Source of the DNA: Fallopia convolvulus
Lineage: Eukaryota > Streptophyta > Magnoliopsida > Caryophyllales > Polygonaceae
NCBI GenBank assembly: GCA_964016875.1
Contig: OZ024720.1
Location: 40,267,106 to 40,331,105, forward strand
Reading direction: 5' to 3'
DNA: 64,000 bases
Part shown: piece by piece, positions 21,661-33,329 of the stretch
How the letters are laid out: each line of letters starts with the position of its first letter
How positions within the stretch are numbered: position 1 is the stretch's first letter
Notes under the pieces: generated by a model
Databases searched by the model: none
Told to the model about the DNA's origin: nothing
Seen by the model: the letters and a program-made list of their open reading frames with translations, nothing else
Program-made: the position numbers and the translations under genes

Positions 21661-21990
21661 TCAGCTCTGACTTCGGATAATATCATTTAGGTATAAGCCG
21701 CTCATGCCAAGTGAAAGAAGGGCAACAACGCCCGCTGGGAACACTTTCCCTGTCTTTTGGTATCGTTGGCCCATGGCTCCAACAAGTGTGGCCGACACCC
21801 CAAGCCCAACAGAAGATGCAAATGTGGGTCTCTCAGGAAGCTCAGTGTAGACGTAGTAGAGTGCTGACGCAGATAACCCACCAGCAGCGAGAGAGATTTT
21901 GCTACGCCCCTTCAAGAACCCCATCACTCCTCCAACCCCAACCAAGGCTGCATATCCAAGAGTTATTTTCTGAGATGTTGATATATCCAT
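21661..21990 (-). CDS. TMEM14 / FATTY ACID EXPORT-family membrane protein
   Basis: A 109-aa protein, all coding sequence in one exon. It is a small multi-span membrane protein of the TMEM14 family. The sequence shows Gly-rich helices: ITLGYAALVGVGGVMGFLKGRS, ISLAAGGLSASALYYVYT, TFASSVGLGVSATLVGAMGQRYQKTGKVFPAG and VVALLSLGMSGLYLND. The order GFxKGxS..SLxAG, then MGxRYxxTGKxxPAG, is the family signature. Plant members include FAX proteins that move fatty acids across plastid or ER membranes. No transit peptide is visible, so an ER-type member is more likely. The ATG is preceded by a 5'-UTR intron (about 22031-22986). It appears intact. Confidence 0.88.
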   Translation of the reverse strand: MDISTSQKITLGYAALVGVGGVMGFLKGRSKISLAAGGLSASALYYVYTELPERPTFASSVGLGVSATLVGAMGQRYQKTGKVFPAGVVALLSLGMSGLYLNDIIRSQS

Positions 21991-23115
21991 CTTCTTGAGG
22001 AATTTAGGAGGAACACTAAATTCACTGTGCCTGTGGTCAATTAAATCATTGGTTTTCTTTAGTACAGCAATAGTCTTATCTGATTTACACTAAATTGACT
22101 GCTTTCCAAATACGAGAGAGCAAAAATGCTAATGCTTACATGTAAAGGTCTAATGCATTATCAAAGCCAGATGATTATCCTTTCTACATATAATATAAGA
22201 GGCTTACGCTGCTGAAAACTTCTCCTTGGTGTCCAAGGTTCGTTACAGCATCTTCTTAGAGGCTTGCAATGACGAACTAGGAACCCTAGATTAGCGGGAT
22301 GAAATTGTATCTACATGGATTTGCTAAATTAGAGCCTACAATCTAAACTCTTACAAGGCATCAAAATCCTTAATGGAGAACATCAAGAACGAGTAGTGCA
22401 CTGCTATAGGAAATTAGTAAAGTACACATGGCAACTGAAGTCTTTGTAACTTAGCTGTATATAAACCCACAAGGAGAGAGTTGAGAGATTAAGCAAAATC
22501 AGATTGTAATTTTCCTTTCTTCATCCCTAATTGTACTCTTTTCAATGGAATACACAAGCAAGCCCTGTTCTTGTTCTTCCTTACTCAAGAACCCGCTCTT
22601 GTGATTGGAAATTGTTGTTTGAAGAACCTAAGTTTCCAATCCCTATCTATCACACACTCAAATTTCATTCTCACTCGTTTCTATTCTTTCAATTTCACCG
22701 AGATACACTTTTGCGGTATCATGCGCTACAGCAGAGCTATTCAACTTTTAACGATGATGAATGAGCAATTATAAACATACACTACAGACGGAGATGCTTC
22801 CAGGAACCTAATTATATTGAAAAGAAACGATCTCTTCAAAACCTAACAAATTTCAAAGGATAAACGACCGTCTCTCTCCGATTTACCGACAAATTAAACC
22901 CTAATCCCGTCACTGAAAAAGAGGAAATCCTGGAAATTATATAGGAAGATACAGAACAAGAGTGCGTAATAGAGAGATAAGCTTACCGGAATTACAGCTA
23001 CGACACTTCACAGTCGATCTCCCGGAGAAGCAAGGCGAGCAAATCCGAGGAAAGGCTAAAAGAGAAGGAAAACACTCTAGAAAAAAATGGATTATGGAGA
23101 GAGTTCTTATATTTT
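21991..23115 (-). promoter_or_regulatory. 5' leader, 5'-UTR intron and promoter of the TMEM14-like gene
   Basis: Predicted acceptor at 22031-22032 (minus ...ccacag|GCACAG) and donor at 22985-22986 (minus CCG|gtaagc) define an intron of about 956 bp in the leader. The upstream non-coding exon runs from 22987 to about 23085. A TATA-like run (minus ATAAAATATAAG) lies at about 23105-23117. Confidence 0.55.
22360..22740 (+). mobile_element. LTR-like (copia-type?) insertion in the TMEM14 leader intron
   Basis: Plus-strand tgtatataaaccc (about 22456) followed by a leader-like region with caatggaatacacaag suggests a retroelement promoter. At the right, GGTATCATGCGCTACAGC (about 22714) resembles a degraded initiator-Met-tRNA primer-binding site. 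No ends or TSD were identified. Confidence 0.3.
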
Positions 23116-23533
23116 ATCGAGTAAAAAAAAAGAACAATGACTTTAAATAATACAAAGTATCAATATTGAACCAATAATAATACCAACTTTAAAAATCATT
23201 AAAAGCTATACAAACTATTCACGTATTAACTGAAATAATGAGTTGGCATTACACTTGTGTTTAAAAAAAATATAAAAGAGGTGGAAATTATAGATGTGCC
23301 ATGTCATTTTTTCGGTTGCCATGTCAGCAGGTCTGCCGGAAATTGTAACGAAAAATAGTCTGGTATTGTTTTCGGTTAATATGTGAATAGTTCGTATAGA
23401 TTTTAATGATTTTTAATGTTGGTATTAATATTGATTCTATGTTGATACTTGGTATTATTTAAAGTCATTTTTCCAAAAAAAAAATAACGAAACTTTTTTT
23501 CATAAGTTTTTTTTAAGTGAAGATTCGAGATAG

Positions 23534-24299
23534 TGTTGGGTATGCAATCCAAGTCCCACATTGGAAATATAAGGAAGTGAAGACCTTCTTATAACGAGAA
23601 AGCACACTCCATTATTATAAGGCCTTTTGGGAAGGAGCCCAAAAACAAATCCGTGCGGGCTAGGCCCAAAGCGGACAATATCATACTAATGTGGAGCTAT
23701 GTGTGCGTGTGACCCAACGAGGTGGGCGACCCGGGCCCAACAAGTGGTATCAGAGCCGATGGTTCGACTGGGATAAACACGGAACCCAATGTGACTTGAT
23801 GCTGGAACACGCGGGTGTAGAGTGGTGTAGCTCGATGGCATGGGTGTGCAAGTCCTTGGTAGTGTTGTGTGGGAGACCCTCAATGTGACTCGACGATTGA
23901 AGATCGGTGGTGTCCTGTATCGAATGTCTACTTGATATTGTGGTGGTCAATTGTGGTGGTCAAGTGGCGTGTTCCGTGGTGGTAGCGGCGGTACAAGATG
24001 GGAGATCTTCGTGGGTGATAGCGGCGATGCAAGATGATTTCGCTGAAGGGGAGACCACTACCTATGTGGTCCTTGGTTTGAGGGGAGGATTGTTGGGTAT
24101 GCAATCCAAGTCCCACATTGGAAATATAAGGAAGTGAAGACCTCCTTATAAAGGGAAAGCACACTCCATTAGTATGAGGCCTTTTGGGAAGGAGCCCAAA
24201 AATAAATCTGTTCGGGCTAGGCCCAAAACGGACAATATCATACTAATGTGGAGCTATGTGTGCGTGTGACCCAACGAGGTGGGCGACCCGGGCCCAACA
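23534..24299 (+). mobile_element. TRIM (miniature LTR retrotransposon), complete, 766 bp
   Basis: Two 209-bp LTRs (23534-23742 and 24091-24299), each starting TGTTGGGTATG and ending CGGGCCCAACA, flank only 348 bp. Immediately after the 5' LTR is TGGTATCAGAGCC (23745), the initiator-Met-tRNA primer-binding site. Before the 3' LTR is the polypurine tract gaggggagga. The flanks gatag/aatag are a 5-bp TSD with one mismatch. The LTRs differ at roughly ten positions by eye, so the insertion is not recent. No protein is encoded; mobilisation would need enzymes from another element. Confidence 0.92.
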
Positions 24300-24466
24300 A
24301 ATAGTAGATAACCTTGCAGTCCGAAAGAAGAGATAAGTTTTTTTTTTTAACAACGAAGCTTTTTTAAAAAAAAACTGATCCGATTTAAATAACTCAACGA
24401 ATGATCTTAATAAATTCAAACAATAAGGATTTAGAATTAATGGAAACAAAGACAAAGGGTCTTCAC

Positions 24467-26101
24467 TGTAATATTTGGGAATATTTTAATATTGTTATCC
24501 TATTTTTACGCTCTTTGAATTTCGTGTTGGGATTACTTAGCTTATAAGTAATCTCGGCTAAATAATAATATTTAATATTTTATTTTGAATTTTAGAAAAT
24601 TATATTTTAAAAAAAGTTTTTAACTTAAAAGTAATTAATAATTATTTTAGAATAAAGTTTATAGTAAATGAGATTTGAGGGTGAAAAGTGTAATTTTCAT
24701 AAAGTTTTACCGACTCATTTGGCCGACTTCGGCATATATATGTGTGTTCTTTGCAACTCTTTCCATTCAAGTATGTAAACACGAAAAGAAAAGAGAGAGA
24801 GGAGAAAAGAAAAAAAAAGAGAAAATGAGAGATTTTGATGTTTTATTGGATCTGGTACGAGATTTCTTCTATCGGGTTCTAATCTTGAAGTACAAGCGTG
24901 ATTTGGTAAGTTTTAATTAGTTAATGGTTTTGCTTTATAACGAGATTTCTTCTATCGGGTTCTAATCTACAGTTGCTTTTGATTCAGAAATCAATCGATT
25001 TATAGTTCTCAAAGGGTTTTTTCGATATTGGATTTATATTCAATAAAAGATTTCAGAGTAATTTTAGGGTTTTGCTTTATAATGATATTAGGGGGACCTT
25101 TGATCCATTTTTACAAAAAGATTTGAACTAGAAAAATGTTCTTTTATATATCTAGTATATTCTTGTCAAGTTTTATAAGATTTGGATTTATACAAAAGAA
25201 GTTATAAAGCATCCTGGCTTTTCGTTGTTTTTGGGGTTAGAGTTTGTAAGAGTTAAAATGATATTATTATTCATTGAGGTATATATATGTATATAGGAGC
25301 GTGAGTCTAAGGTCGTGACCAGAGATCAGGGAAAGAGACAGATTATCTGTCTCAAGACAGGGTTCTACTTTGCGTGTTAGTTAGTGTTTGTTGGCCTCAA
25401 GAATTCGTCTTCAAGGTAAGTCGTTTACGACTTGCTCAGTTTCCATTCAATACTTGTTAGACTTCATGGTGTGCTTGTAGGAGTGGTTTTGGGGAACTAG
25501 TCCCTAACTGATTGTTCTATGAAAAAGGTAAACTTATGTATGATATGTGTGAAAATGATTTCATTGAGCTTTCATCGAATGTGAAACTTTCAAATATTTT
25601 CTCTGTGATGGTACCATTCTCGACATAGCCATGTGCGTAGTCCTCTGGGTTGAAGTGACGGCTACGTATGGTTATGTGACAAAGAATTGTGCCCCTTCAA
25701 AAGTAAAGCTATTTGTGTTTTGGGCAAGTGCTCCCGAGGAGGCTTGACCCGGGGTTAGAAGGATGGAATTGTGAAGGGTGGGAGGTCGCGCCTCGGCACC
25801 TAGGGCGTAGGGTTGAAAAGCGCCATGGAATGGAACGGTGAGAGAATGGTTGTATTGTTCTGCTTGGACTTGTATGTATGGATGTGTATGGATGTTTTGA
25901 TATGTGGTTTGTGTTTATGATCTGTGGAAAGTAAGTACGGATTTAGAACCGATATATGATGTAATCATGCGAACCTTGCTGGTGTGTGTGTGTGCTAGAT
26001 ACTTCATTGGTTTTTAACCGTCTTACTAGTACCGTATGGATTCTAATTTGGAATAGAATGGTAGCTGACCCTTTGAGGACTTGTTTTTTTCTAGTTTCAG
26101 G
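24467..26101 (+). mobile_element. 5' LTR (first part) of the outer Tekay/Del-like gypsy element
   Basis: It begins TGTAATATTT, resembling TGTAATACCC of the LTR at 231, and shares its inner blocks (GGTAAGTCGTTT...CTTGCTC near 25415 and TTCTCTGTG.TGGTACC near 25600). A TATA-like run (gcatatatatgtg, about 24731) lies in the promoter part. It is interrupted at 26101/26102 by the Tat-like element and resumes at 36649. The exact start is the least certain boundary. Confidence 0.65.
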
Positions 26102-26521
26102 TGTTAGACCCAGATTTTAGGTGATGAAGCGTTGCGCCATAGACAGAGAATCTCCAACGCATACAGAGTTACGGAAGATTTACGAGATCAACTAAGTCGG
26201 TTGGAGGAGAGAGGGTTCGAGATATTTTTGTTACAAGATATATTTTTCTCCAGATTGTATTCATCATAAGATGGAGATAAGCATAAATTTGTTAGTTAGA
26301 GATAAGATTATATCTTTACTTAAGATAAGATATGCCTAAAAGGGCTATATAAGCCAATGTAACCCTTAGGGGAAAGGACACAATTCAGACGCTCGATTCA
26401 CACAACTTCTTCTAATTTCTACATCAATAAAAACACTCTTTCGTTCATATTTTTCTGAGTTCATTCGATCAAGGCCCGATTTAAGCCAAGGTTCTACCTT
26501 TGGTAAATTTTGGCTCAAACA
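26102..26521 (+). mobile_element. 5' LTR of the Tat-like element
   Basis: 420 bp, TGTTAGACCC...CAAACA. It contains agggctatataagcc (about 26340), the TATA box, 240 bp into the LTR, and aataaaaaca before the end as a possible polyadenylation signal. Confidence 0.92.
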
Positions 26522-26602
26522 ATTTGGCGCCCACCGTGGGGCCGTGATCGATACAACCATCAGAAGAATCACCATTTAACCTCTTTTCGGATCAGTAACA
26601 CG

Positions 26603-28226
26603 ATGGCCGGGAACGGAGAAGGAAGCCCTAAAACCCCGATCACCGGTGATGAAGAAAACCTTGAGAATCAAGACGGCCGGTCTCAAGAAGAGGAGATGAC
26701 GGACCTCAGGCAACGTATGGAGTTCCTCCAAAAGGCATTGAGCGACCAAAAAAGCTTTTACGATGCTCATGTAGAACGCCTTACTGCCAAAAATAGCCAA
26801 CTCAAACAACAGTACGAGGTCTTGGCTACGGGGCGCCGTTCTCTCCGCGTCGATAGGCGCACTGACGAAATCGTCAGGAGGATAGATTTCAACGCTGGAG
26901 AAGGAACTTGCGGAAGGGGTATAGACCCGGGCTCCCGAGGCAAGGCACCCACACAACAAGACGTAACTCCAGAACTCATGGGCCGAGTCCACCGTGGAGA
27001 GGTCTTCCACGACAATAATCCTCCAATCAATCTCCGATCCGCGGCTAACCAACGCCGAGCATCGTCTCAAGAAGTCTGGATCGAAGACGACGACATCGAT
27101 GGGGAAGATCGAGAACAACGCGAGCCAATCGATTTAGACGCAGCCATCCGAAGAAAGGTGACTGAAAAAATAAGCGTCATCGCTGACCAACTCCGTAGGG
27201 GAAGCCGGGGTTTCCAACCTTTGGAGCCTGAAGCACCCGACGGGTTTGACGAATCTCCGTTTTCTTGTCGAATCGCCCAAGTAGAGATTCCGAAAAAGTT
27301 CTCGGTGCCTAACATGCCCACGTACAACGGGACTACGGACCCAAACGAACACGTGGCCATATACAAATAGAAGATGATGACGAGCGCGGTCCCATCCCAT
27401 TCAAAAGAGGGAATGATGTGCAAGGGATTCGGCACGACCTTAACGGGGCCAGCCCTAACCTGGTTTGTCAACCTCCCACGTAGGAGCATTAGGTCCTTCG
27501 CAGATCTCTCTGACACTTTTCGGTTCCAATTCGCGAGCAGCCGCAAGTTCGAGAAGCAATCCAGCGATCTCTACCGGATCCGTCAACGACACCAAGAAAC
27601 TACCAGAGAATTCTTGGATCGTTTCAATCGTGAGAAGATCTCCATCCCATCTTGCGATGTGACGACCGCAATAGAGGCATTCAGGCAAGGGGTCACCCCC
27701 GATGGAGGCCTATATAAGGAACTAACTAAGCACCATTGTGCTACGTTCGAAGAAGTGCAAGCTAGGGTTGTGGCACACGTCCGGTTGGAAGAAGATAGGA
27801 GCCTTCGGAAGAGATCTTCAGAGACGGAGAAAACCGAGAGAAGAGGACCCGTTGACAGCCGGCGAGGTTCAACAGATCAGAGGAAAGACCGTCGTGCCCA
27901 TCCTTACTCGCGCCCTACTTCAGGGCAGGTCAACGTGACCAAGGCACGATGGGCGAATGACAAGGAGCGAGAACCCATGCCGCCCTCACTCGACTCCTTC
28001 AAACTCAACATATCTACGGAAAAGCTGCTCTGAAACATGGCGAAACAAGGAGAACTCGTAAGGTGGCCAAGAAAAGACAGAACCCCCCACCCCGGGCGGA
28101 GACACGTCTAAGTGGTGCGATTACCACGAGTATCACAAACACTGGACGCGGGATTGCCATATGCTCCGAAGAGAATTGGCCCGCCTAGTCGCGGAAGGAA
28201 AAATAAAAGATGTAGCTCCGGATGCT
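26603..28226 (+). pseudogene. gag of the Tat-like element
   Basis: The ATG at 26603 starts MAGNGEGSP. A coiled coil follows (about residues 30-75, MTDLRQRMEFLQKALSDQ). The gag core begins with SVPNMPTYNGTTDPNEHVAIYK and continues TLTGPALTWFVNLPRRSIRSFADL and REFLDRFNRE. An in-frame TAG lies at 27368 inside the core and a TGA at 28031. After a frame change a zinc finger CDYHEYHKHWTRDC is readable at about 28116-28157. Gag forms the virus-like particle and packages RNA; here it is disabled by these breaks. Confidence 0.85.
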
Positions 28227-28241
28227 TGAGTACCCAAAGAT

Positions 28242-31200
28242 TTGCTGGAGAATTCTCAAGTCGAGCACCAAGAAAGGCGAAATCCTCCAACGCCTGATAA
28301 AGTGGTCAACGTGATATCCGGAGGGTCAAGCATTTGCGGACTATCTTACTCAGCAACAAAACGTCACGCAAGGGAAAGCAGTTTTAATCCACCTCAGTCA
28401 TCAAGGCATCGCGCCAAAGAATCTCCAAGACCAGCTATCATGTTTGACGACACCGATGCAGAGAACACTTCCGAGCCACATCACGTGGTCTGGTAATATC
28501 CTTGCATATTGGAAACGTGCTGATGAAAAGAGTATTGATTGATATAGGAAGCTCCACGAATCTCATGACTCTGACTGCCTTAAAGGGGATGGGTTTATCC
28601 GAAAACGACATCCATAAACACCCCGTGCCTCTAGTTGGATTCAGCGGCGAAGTCAAACACACCGTGGGCGACATCGCCATCCCAACCTTCGCTAGAGGCG
28701 TAAACATGCAAGTCAATTTTCATGTGATGGACTGCCCATCATGCTATAACGTAATCCTGGGACGCCCTTGGTTACACGACATGAAAGCCGTGGCATCCAC
28801 CTACCACCAAACGGTGGAATTTCCAACGCCATGGGGAATAGACGAAATTCGCGGGGATCAGAGGTTGGCTAGGGAGTGTTACAAGGAAGCCCTCAAGCCG
28901 ACAACTCTGAGACCTGAAGCATAGCAATTACAGAACGTCACCCCTCCGCCAGAGCGAACTGAAGACGGAGAAAAAATGGAGGAGGTGACCTTAGAAGAAG
29001 GGAAGGTCGTCAAGATCGGAGAAAATCTGGAACCATCAGTCAGAGAAGAATTGATAACATTCCTGAAGAATCACAAGGGCTGTTTCGCTTGGAGTCATGA
29101 AGACATGACTGGAATAGACCCTTCCATCATCACACACAAATTCAACGTTGATCCTGAACACCCTCCAGTCAGGCAAAAGAGACGAAAATTCGCCCCGGAG
29201 CGAACACAAGCGGTCGATGAAGAGGTCAAAAAATTACTAGACACCGGGAAGATCAGAGAAGTGAAGTACCCCGATTGGCTGGCTAACGTAGTCATGGTGC
29301 CCAAGAAGAACGGGAAGTGGAGGGTTTGCGTGGATTTCACTGACCTCAATAAAGCCTGCCCCAAGGATTATTTCCCTCTTCCCCACATAGACTCAATGGT
29401 GGACGCAACCGCGGGTCACGAGGTACTTACCTTCATGGATGCATTCAGCGGTTATCACCAGATCCAGATGGAGCCGGAAGATCAAGAGAAGACTTCCTTC
29501 ATCACAGGGCAGGGAACATATTGCTATCGTGTAATGCCCTTCGGTTTGAGAAACGCCGGAGCTACTTACCAAAGATTAGTCAACCGGATGTTTCGCGACC
29601 ACATTGGCAAAACAATGGAGGTATACATCGACGATATGGTGGTAAAAAGCACAAGCGCCTCCTTACATAAGGAGCACTTAGAAGAAGCATTCAAAGTCCT
29701 CGAGGAATACAACATGAAACTAAATCCCCAAAAGTGCATTTTTGGAGTACAATCTGGGACTTTCTTGGGACACGTGGTAACCAAGCGAGGGATTTAGGCC
29801 AGCCCAAATCAAGCGCGGGCAATTGCTTCCCTGAAATCCCCACGAAGCATAAAAGACGTGCAGAAGACCGACATGATAGCTGCGTTGAACCGTTTTATCT
29901 CCAAGTCCTCGGATAAGTGCCGACTATTCTACGAGGTACTAAAGAAGAACAAGAGCTTCCAGTGGACAGAAAGACACGAAGCCGCCTTCCAAGTGCTCAA
30001 GGGCTACTTCGCCAATCCCCTATTACTCGCTAAACCAACTCCGGAGGAGGTGTTACACCTGTACTTAGCTGTATCAGACCGTGCACTAAGCGGAGTCCTG
30101 GTCAAAGAAGAAGACGGCCAACAAGTTCCGGTTTATTTCGTGAGCCGAACGATGGTGTCCGCCGAAACGCGCTACTCTCCAACAGAAAAACTGGTCCTGG
30201 CGGTCGTGATGTGCTCGAATAAACTCCGACCATACTTTGAGTCGCACACTATCATCGTCCTAACAAATTACCCCCTCGGACAGATCATGCAAATACCAGA
30301 ATTTTCAGGGAGAATGGCAAAGTGGGCAATTCACCTAAGCGGGTACGACGTCAGATATGAACCTCGAAAAGCAATCAAGTCACAGGTACTGGCCGACTTC
30401 GTTGCCGACTTCACCCCGACTCTTGAAGAAAGTGCTAAAGACGAGGTCTTGATGTCATCCCTCGACGAACCTGAAGAAGAATGGATCCTGAACATCGATG
30501 AAGCTTCAAACGCGAGAGGAGCAGGGCTCGGTGTCGTGCTAAAGTCGGCAAAGGGGGAAACAATAGCTCAAGTGGTTAGATGCAATTTTGAAGCCACCAA
30601 CAATGAGTCGGAAGATGAAGCTCTCATCTTTGGGCTGGAATTGGCTAAAGATTTGTCCATCAAGAAGATCAGGGTACGCGCCGACACCTTACTCATCATC
30701 AATCAAATCCTGAGCATCTTCGACGCCAAAGATGATAGGATGGCCAATTACCTTAATGTGGTCAAAGCACTATCCGAGAACTTCGAGCAAATACAATTTG
30801 AACAAGTTCCTCGAGATCAAAATGCACCGGCCGATGCCCTAGCCGGTCTGGGCTCTACCCTGGACCCCAGGGATTACGACAATATACCATTAGTCCACTT
30901 ATTACAGTCGGCTATAACAGAAACATCGATGGCACAGGCTGCTGAACCACCGCCAGAGCAGCTCGCCCCAGATATTCTCCAAACATCCACCAATCCAGGA
31001 GTCAGTTCCGGCGACCACTGGACCAAGCCATACCTTGATTGGTTCCTACGCGGCGAAGCACCCAAGGACAGGATAGAAGATAAAGCCTTAAAATCAAAGG
31101 CAACGCGGTTCACCATCTTAAAAGGGTTCCTCTTCCACAAGTCTGCAACAGGATTCTTACAACGATGCGTAGAAAAGGAGGAGGCCGAAGAGATCATGCG

Positions 31201-32254
31201 TGATGTGCACAACGGAGATTGTGGTAATCATACCGGAGGTCGCAGTCTCGCTAACAAAATCTTAAGGCAGGGGTGGTATTGGCCTACCATTCGCCAAGAT
31301 GCCATCAAGTATGCCGAAGCATGCGAGGCATGCCAGCGGCACGCACCAGTCACGCATCAGCCGCCAGAGATTCTCCATCCATCCATCACTCCCTTGCCAT
31401 TCATGCGGTGGGGCATGGTCATCGTTGGCAAGTTACCCCCATCTACAGGGCAAAAGGTGTTTTTTCTTGCCATGACAGATTACTTTTCTAAATGGACCGA
31501 AGCTGAAGCCTTTCGAGAGATCAAAGATAAGCAAGTAATATCATTCATCCAGCGCAACATCTTGAGTAGGTTTGGGGTCCCCACAGAGATTACTTGCGAC
31601 AACGGGTTACAATTCATAAGCAAGAAGATGCGTGATTTCTGCAAGCAATGGAACATTGATCTAGTCATGTCCACTCCCAGATACCCGCAAGCCAATGGAC
31701 ATGCCGAAGCTAGCAACAAGGTAATCATTAATAACCTAAAGAAGCGGATGATCAAATCCAAAGGGAACTGGGCTGAGGAATTACGCTATGTACTCTGGGC
31801 CGATCGCACCACCCCGAAAGGGGCCACCGGACAGACTCCATTTTCACTGGTACACGACTGCGAAGCTGTTATCCCAGCCGAAATCCTAGTCCCAACCGCA
31901 AGGTATGGGCTCGCTACCTCGGAAAGCAACGGACGAGAGTTGGAAGCAGACCTGGACACTATCCAGGAATTCAGAGAGGCTGCCCATGCACGGATCACAA
32001 GGTACCAGCAGCAGGTAGCTAGGAGCTACAATAAAAACGTTCGAGTAAAGAGTTTTCAGCTTGGAGACTGGGTATTGCGGAAGGTTTTCCAGAATACTAT
32101 AGAAGCAAACGCTGGCAAGTTGGCACCCGCTTGGGAAGGGCCATAAAAGATCACCAAAGTCGCAGGAAACGGAGCTTACCGGCTAGAATCTAAAGATGGA
32201 ACAACGGTGCCACGAAGCTGGAACGCAACCTACCTAAAAAAGTATTACTTCTAA
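28242..32254 (+). pseudogene. pol of the Tat-like element: protease, RT, two RNase H domains, integrase
   Basis: One frame from 28502 to TAA 32252, broken by stops at 28922, 29795 and 32144. The protease has VLIDIGSSTNLM, with the active-site triad as D-I-G. RT has VCVDFTDLNKACPKDYFPLP and YIDDM (about 29621). RNase H has YFVSRTM. A second, archaeal-like RNase H (about 30480-30880, ILNIDEASNARGAG, NNESEDEALI, VRADTLLI) marks the Tat lineage. Integrase has an HHCC finger (VHNGDCGNHTGG...CEACQ) and catalytic D (31478), D (31598) and E (31706) in D,D-35-E spacing. No chromodomain is present. Confidence 0.9.
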
Positions 32255-33329
32255 TTACTTCATTATCATGATTTATTCTTGGATATTTCTTAGCTATAGC
32301 TTAGAGAATCTTTAGGCCATATTTGGATTTTTCGAATAAAACGACTCTGAGCACTTGCTCACATTGTCGGACGCAATTTCGAAACTCTCATCTCATCAAT
32401 CATGTTTTTACACATTTTTTACATAATAATTTGCGAGAAAATATTCTCTCATATTCTCCTATTGCTCATAAACGCAAACTTGCGCCAATCAACATTGCAT
32501 ACAACATGAAACGCGCCGAACGCAAAAAACCACTGTTATCACACATGGTTGCACCGTTTGAAAACGACGAAGTCATCAAACGTTGATGAAGTAACCCATA
32601 ATATGGTTACCCACACGCTAATCATACAACATGAAACGCATCAAATACACAATACCACTGTTATGACACATGGTAATACCGTCTAGAAATGGCGAAGTCG
32701 TCACGCATACAAACGTCGACGAAGTAACCCATAAGTTGGTTACCCCCTATCTAATTCCGATTTAACGAAACATCCGATTAGTACGGGAAGGGGAAAGCTA
32801 TAGCATATAACCCAGGCCATATGCGTGGGACGCCGCGATGACACTACATCCTAATTTAAGGATCCACTTCCCAGGAACGCCCTTGGCAGTGGCCAAAGGC
32901 AGCCGAATCGTAACAAACTATGCACGGCTCCTTTGTAGAAAACTAAAACACTCAACGCGCAAAAAGTGATCCTAACGCAGGACTTACAGTAAGTCGCTAA
33001 CGAGAGGAGCACTAAAACTCCTCCTAAAAATGCTAAGACCTAACATGAACCCCACTTGCGGGCAATACATTCATGGAGATTCTCCACAAATCTCCTTACG
33101 ATAACACCTAAACTCCACTTGCGGGCAGCACATTCATGGAGATTCTCCAAGAATCTCCCTACGCTAAAACACTAACGCAAATTTCCAAAGCTGTGCTATT
33201 CAGAATCGGACGCCATATGAGTTTTTGGGCCCCAGGCCAGAACTTCACCAAAATATCCTTATAATCATCCATCAAAAACACAAAAAAAAGTACTTCTAAA
33301 GAGATCGAAGAGACGCACATCAGGAGCTT

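Noticed and set aside
21440..21998. Plus-strand ORFs opposite the TMEM14-like gene
   Set aside because: They are shadows of the minus-strand coding sequence and its 3' region, without recognisable domains.
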